Shown here piece by piece: positions 5,359 to 6,556 of a DNA stretch of 6,556 nt. A model generated the notes under the pieces. It saw only the letters and a program-made list of their open reading frames with translations, made no database searches and was not told the DNA's origin. The position numbers and the translations under genes are program-made. Numbering within the stretch: the stretch's first letter is position 1; the number at the start of each line of letters is the position of its first letter. The stretch is from Methanosarcina sp. (GTDB lineage Archaea > Halobacteriota > Methanosarcinia > Methanosarcinales > Methanosarcinaceae), in assembly GCA_013330315.1 (NCBI GenBank), contig DUIO01000130.1, forward strand, positions 6,757-13,312, written 5' to 3'.

Positions 5359-6556
5359 ATGACCAAAAATCACGTAAATCAGACATTTATAAGCACTTTA
5401 TTGACTGCCTTGATACCAGTTGTGGACGATACAACAGCATTAAGGAATATATTAAGGAACATTCATTTGTGTCTTGACGTTCTACATCACAGACCCAAAT
5501 ACTCTCTAATGCTTACATTAATCCTGAGCACGACTGTCTTAATGAGCATTGTGCCCTTTGAAGCACAGGCCGCAGGCGGTTCGTATACATTGAAATGGTA
5601 TGCAGCTGACCCTTCATTAAACAATGCTCCATATTTGCCGACCTACGCGAAGTTAACTCCAGCTCAACTTCCTTCTCCAGGTACTGCCGGAAGATATGCA
5701 GACCCTCTTGCAAATGCAGTAGCATATGGTCCTACTTCTTCCACTCTTGATGCTTTAGCCTCCCTGGCTCCAAAGGACATGGCTCTTGGCCAGATCGTGC
5801 CATATGAGATGGTAATAACAGTCAGCGGCAGTACGGCGCCTGAAAATGGGACTATCCAATTTATTAATACTTTCGACACCAACACAACTTCAGGCTCCAA
5901 TTTTGGCTTTGACCCAAATTATAGGGTATATGCAGCTTTTGTTGATACAGCAGATGTCGGCACTATTGATCCTCTAAATAATGCTAAAGTGGATAATTTC
6001 ACTTCTATACTGACAGGCAGCGGTTCTTCTCAGAAGATCCAGGGAACATTCAATGTTTCTGGCCTTGATAATGGTGACAGGGTGGTTGTTGAGATCTGGG
6101 TTGTCCTTAAGTCCACAATCCCTGCAGGAATATCAGGCAATGTACCTGCAGGTGTAGTCAGTGCGCAGACTGCCACAGGGGATTCAATCAGTAGCGGAGC
6201 ACAAACAATTCCGCTTTTAAGGGTAGGAGAATTTTTCAGCGCCAATGCCGACGTTTCAGTTGTGAAAAACGACAGTCCAGATCCTGTAATTCAGGGGCAG
6301 ATCCTCAATTATAGTATTGTGGTGAAAAATAACTCTCCTGACACTGTCGCAAATGGGGTTGTGGTCAATGATACCCTTCCATACAATACAACTTTTATTT
6401 CAGCTTCTGGTGCTTCTTACACAATTAGCGGGCAAAATATCAGCTTCAATGTCGGTTCTTTGAGCCCAGGCCAATCATCGACAATATCCATAGTCACCAG
6501 GGTCGCCGGGACAGCAGGGACGAACAACGACACCTCTACGGACCCCGAAGCTGGCA
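5359..6556 (+). CDS. Secreted cell-surface protein with a DUF11 repeat, partial (N-terminal 399 residues)
   Basis: The protein is probably exported and exposed on the cell envelope. Residues 1-48 are a polar extension; residues 49-66 form the hydrophobic core of a signal sequence (SLMLTLILSTTVLMSIVP), followed by a likely cleavage site after AQA (69-71). Residues 75-290 form a beta-rich domain of unknown type. Residues 297-382 are a DUF11 (TIGR01451) repeat, recognised by ADVSVVKNDSPDPVIQGQ, then YSIVVKNNSPDTVANGVVV, DTLPYNTTFISASG and VGSLSPGQSSTISI. Such repeats are typical of bacterial and archaeal surface proteins and often occur in tandem, so more may follow past the edge. About ten N-x-S/T sequons (for example at 163, 175, 213, 232, 317, 343, 360) suit archaeal N-glycosylation. 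The frame is open to the window end. The ligand or partner is unknown. Confidence 0.88.
   Translation, partial: MTKNHVNQTFISTLLTALIPVVDDTTALRNILRNIHLCLDVLHHRPKYSLMLTLILSTTVLMSIVPFEAQAAGGSYTLKWYAADPSLNNAPYLPTYAKLTPAQLPSPGTAGRYADPLANAVAYGPTSSTLDALASLAPKDMALGQIVPYEMVITVSGSTAPENGTIQFINTFDTNTTSGSNFGFDPNYRVYAAFVDTADVGTIDPLNNAKVDNFTSILTGSGSSQKIQGTFNVSGLDNGDRVVVEIWVVLKSTIPAGISGNVPAGVVSAQTATGDSISSGAQTIPLLRVGEFFSANADVSVVKNDSPDPVIQGQILNYSIVVKNNSPDTVANGVVVNDTLPYNTTFISASGASYTISGQNISFNVGSLSPGQSSTISIVTRVAGTAGTNNDTSTDPEAG

Noticed and set aside
5513..6245. Three minus-strand open frames of 70-78 codons
   Set aside because: They are antisense to the surface protein gene, which is open throughout with a signal sequence and a DUF11 domain.
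1..6556. CRISPR array, tRNA or rRNA genes, or a complete insertion sequence
   Set aside because: No regularly spaced repeats, no tRNA-like cloverleaf, no rRNA sequence and no transposase frame were recognised on either strand.

Overview
The window looks like a methanogenic archaeon, most likely a Methanosarcina species. The evidence is a CooS-type anaerobic carbon monoxide dehydrogenase of methanogen style, a secreted surface protein with a DUF11 repeat, purine-rich BRE plus TATA promoters, GGAG-type ribosome binding sites, an AT-rich composition and unusually long gene-poor gaps. The genus is inferred from these traits and was not tested by a database search.

Layout from left to right. Bases 1-788 (minus) hold the N-terminal 262 codons of cooS, which runs off the left edge. 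Its leader carries two copies of a TGTTAC/CACTTAAC element next to a TATA-like box. A gap of about 300 bases follows, with a minus-strand terminator-like hairpin and a 15-bp inverted repeat. Bases 1109-2839 (minus) encode a 576-residue protein, possibly a carbohydrate-active (deacetylase/glycosidase-like) surface or exported protein. It has no credible start codon and a duplicated 3' end. Bases 3012-3710 (minus) encode a class I SAM-dependent methyltransferase with a clear promoter about 135 bases upstream.

From about 3860 to 4740 the DNA is gene-poor. It contains possible decayed coding sequence, a promoter-hairpin-T-tract unit on the plus strand, and one small minus-strand gene (4396-4557) with a strong ribosome binding site. 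That small gene may be frameshifted near its 3' end. An 86-residue orphan protein (4745-5005, minus) follows. After a divergent intergenic region, a large plus-strand surface protein gene (from 5359) runs off the right edge. It has an unusually long leader before its signal sequence and a DUF11 domain.

The genes do not form one obvious pathway. CooS oxidises CO for energy or redox balance; the methyltransferase, the 576-residue protein and the DUF11 protein could all relate to the cell envelope, but that link is inference. I did not find a convincing new multi-gene system. The best leads are the repeat elements in the cooS leader, the broken or unusual 5' end and duplicated stop codon of the 576-residue gene, and the small gene with a likely frame change.
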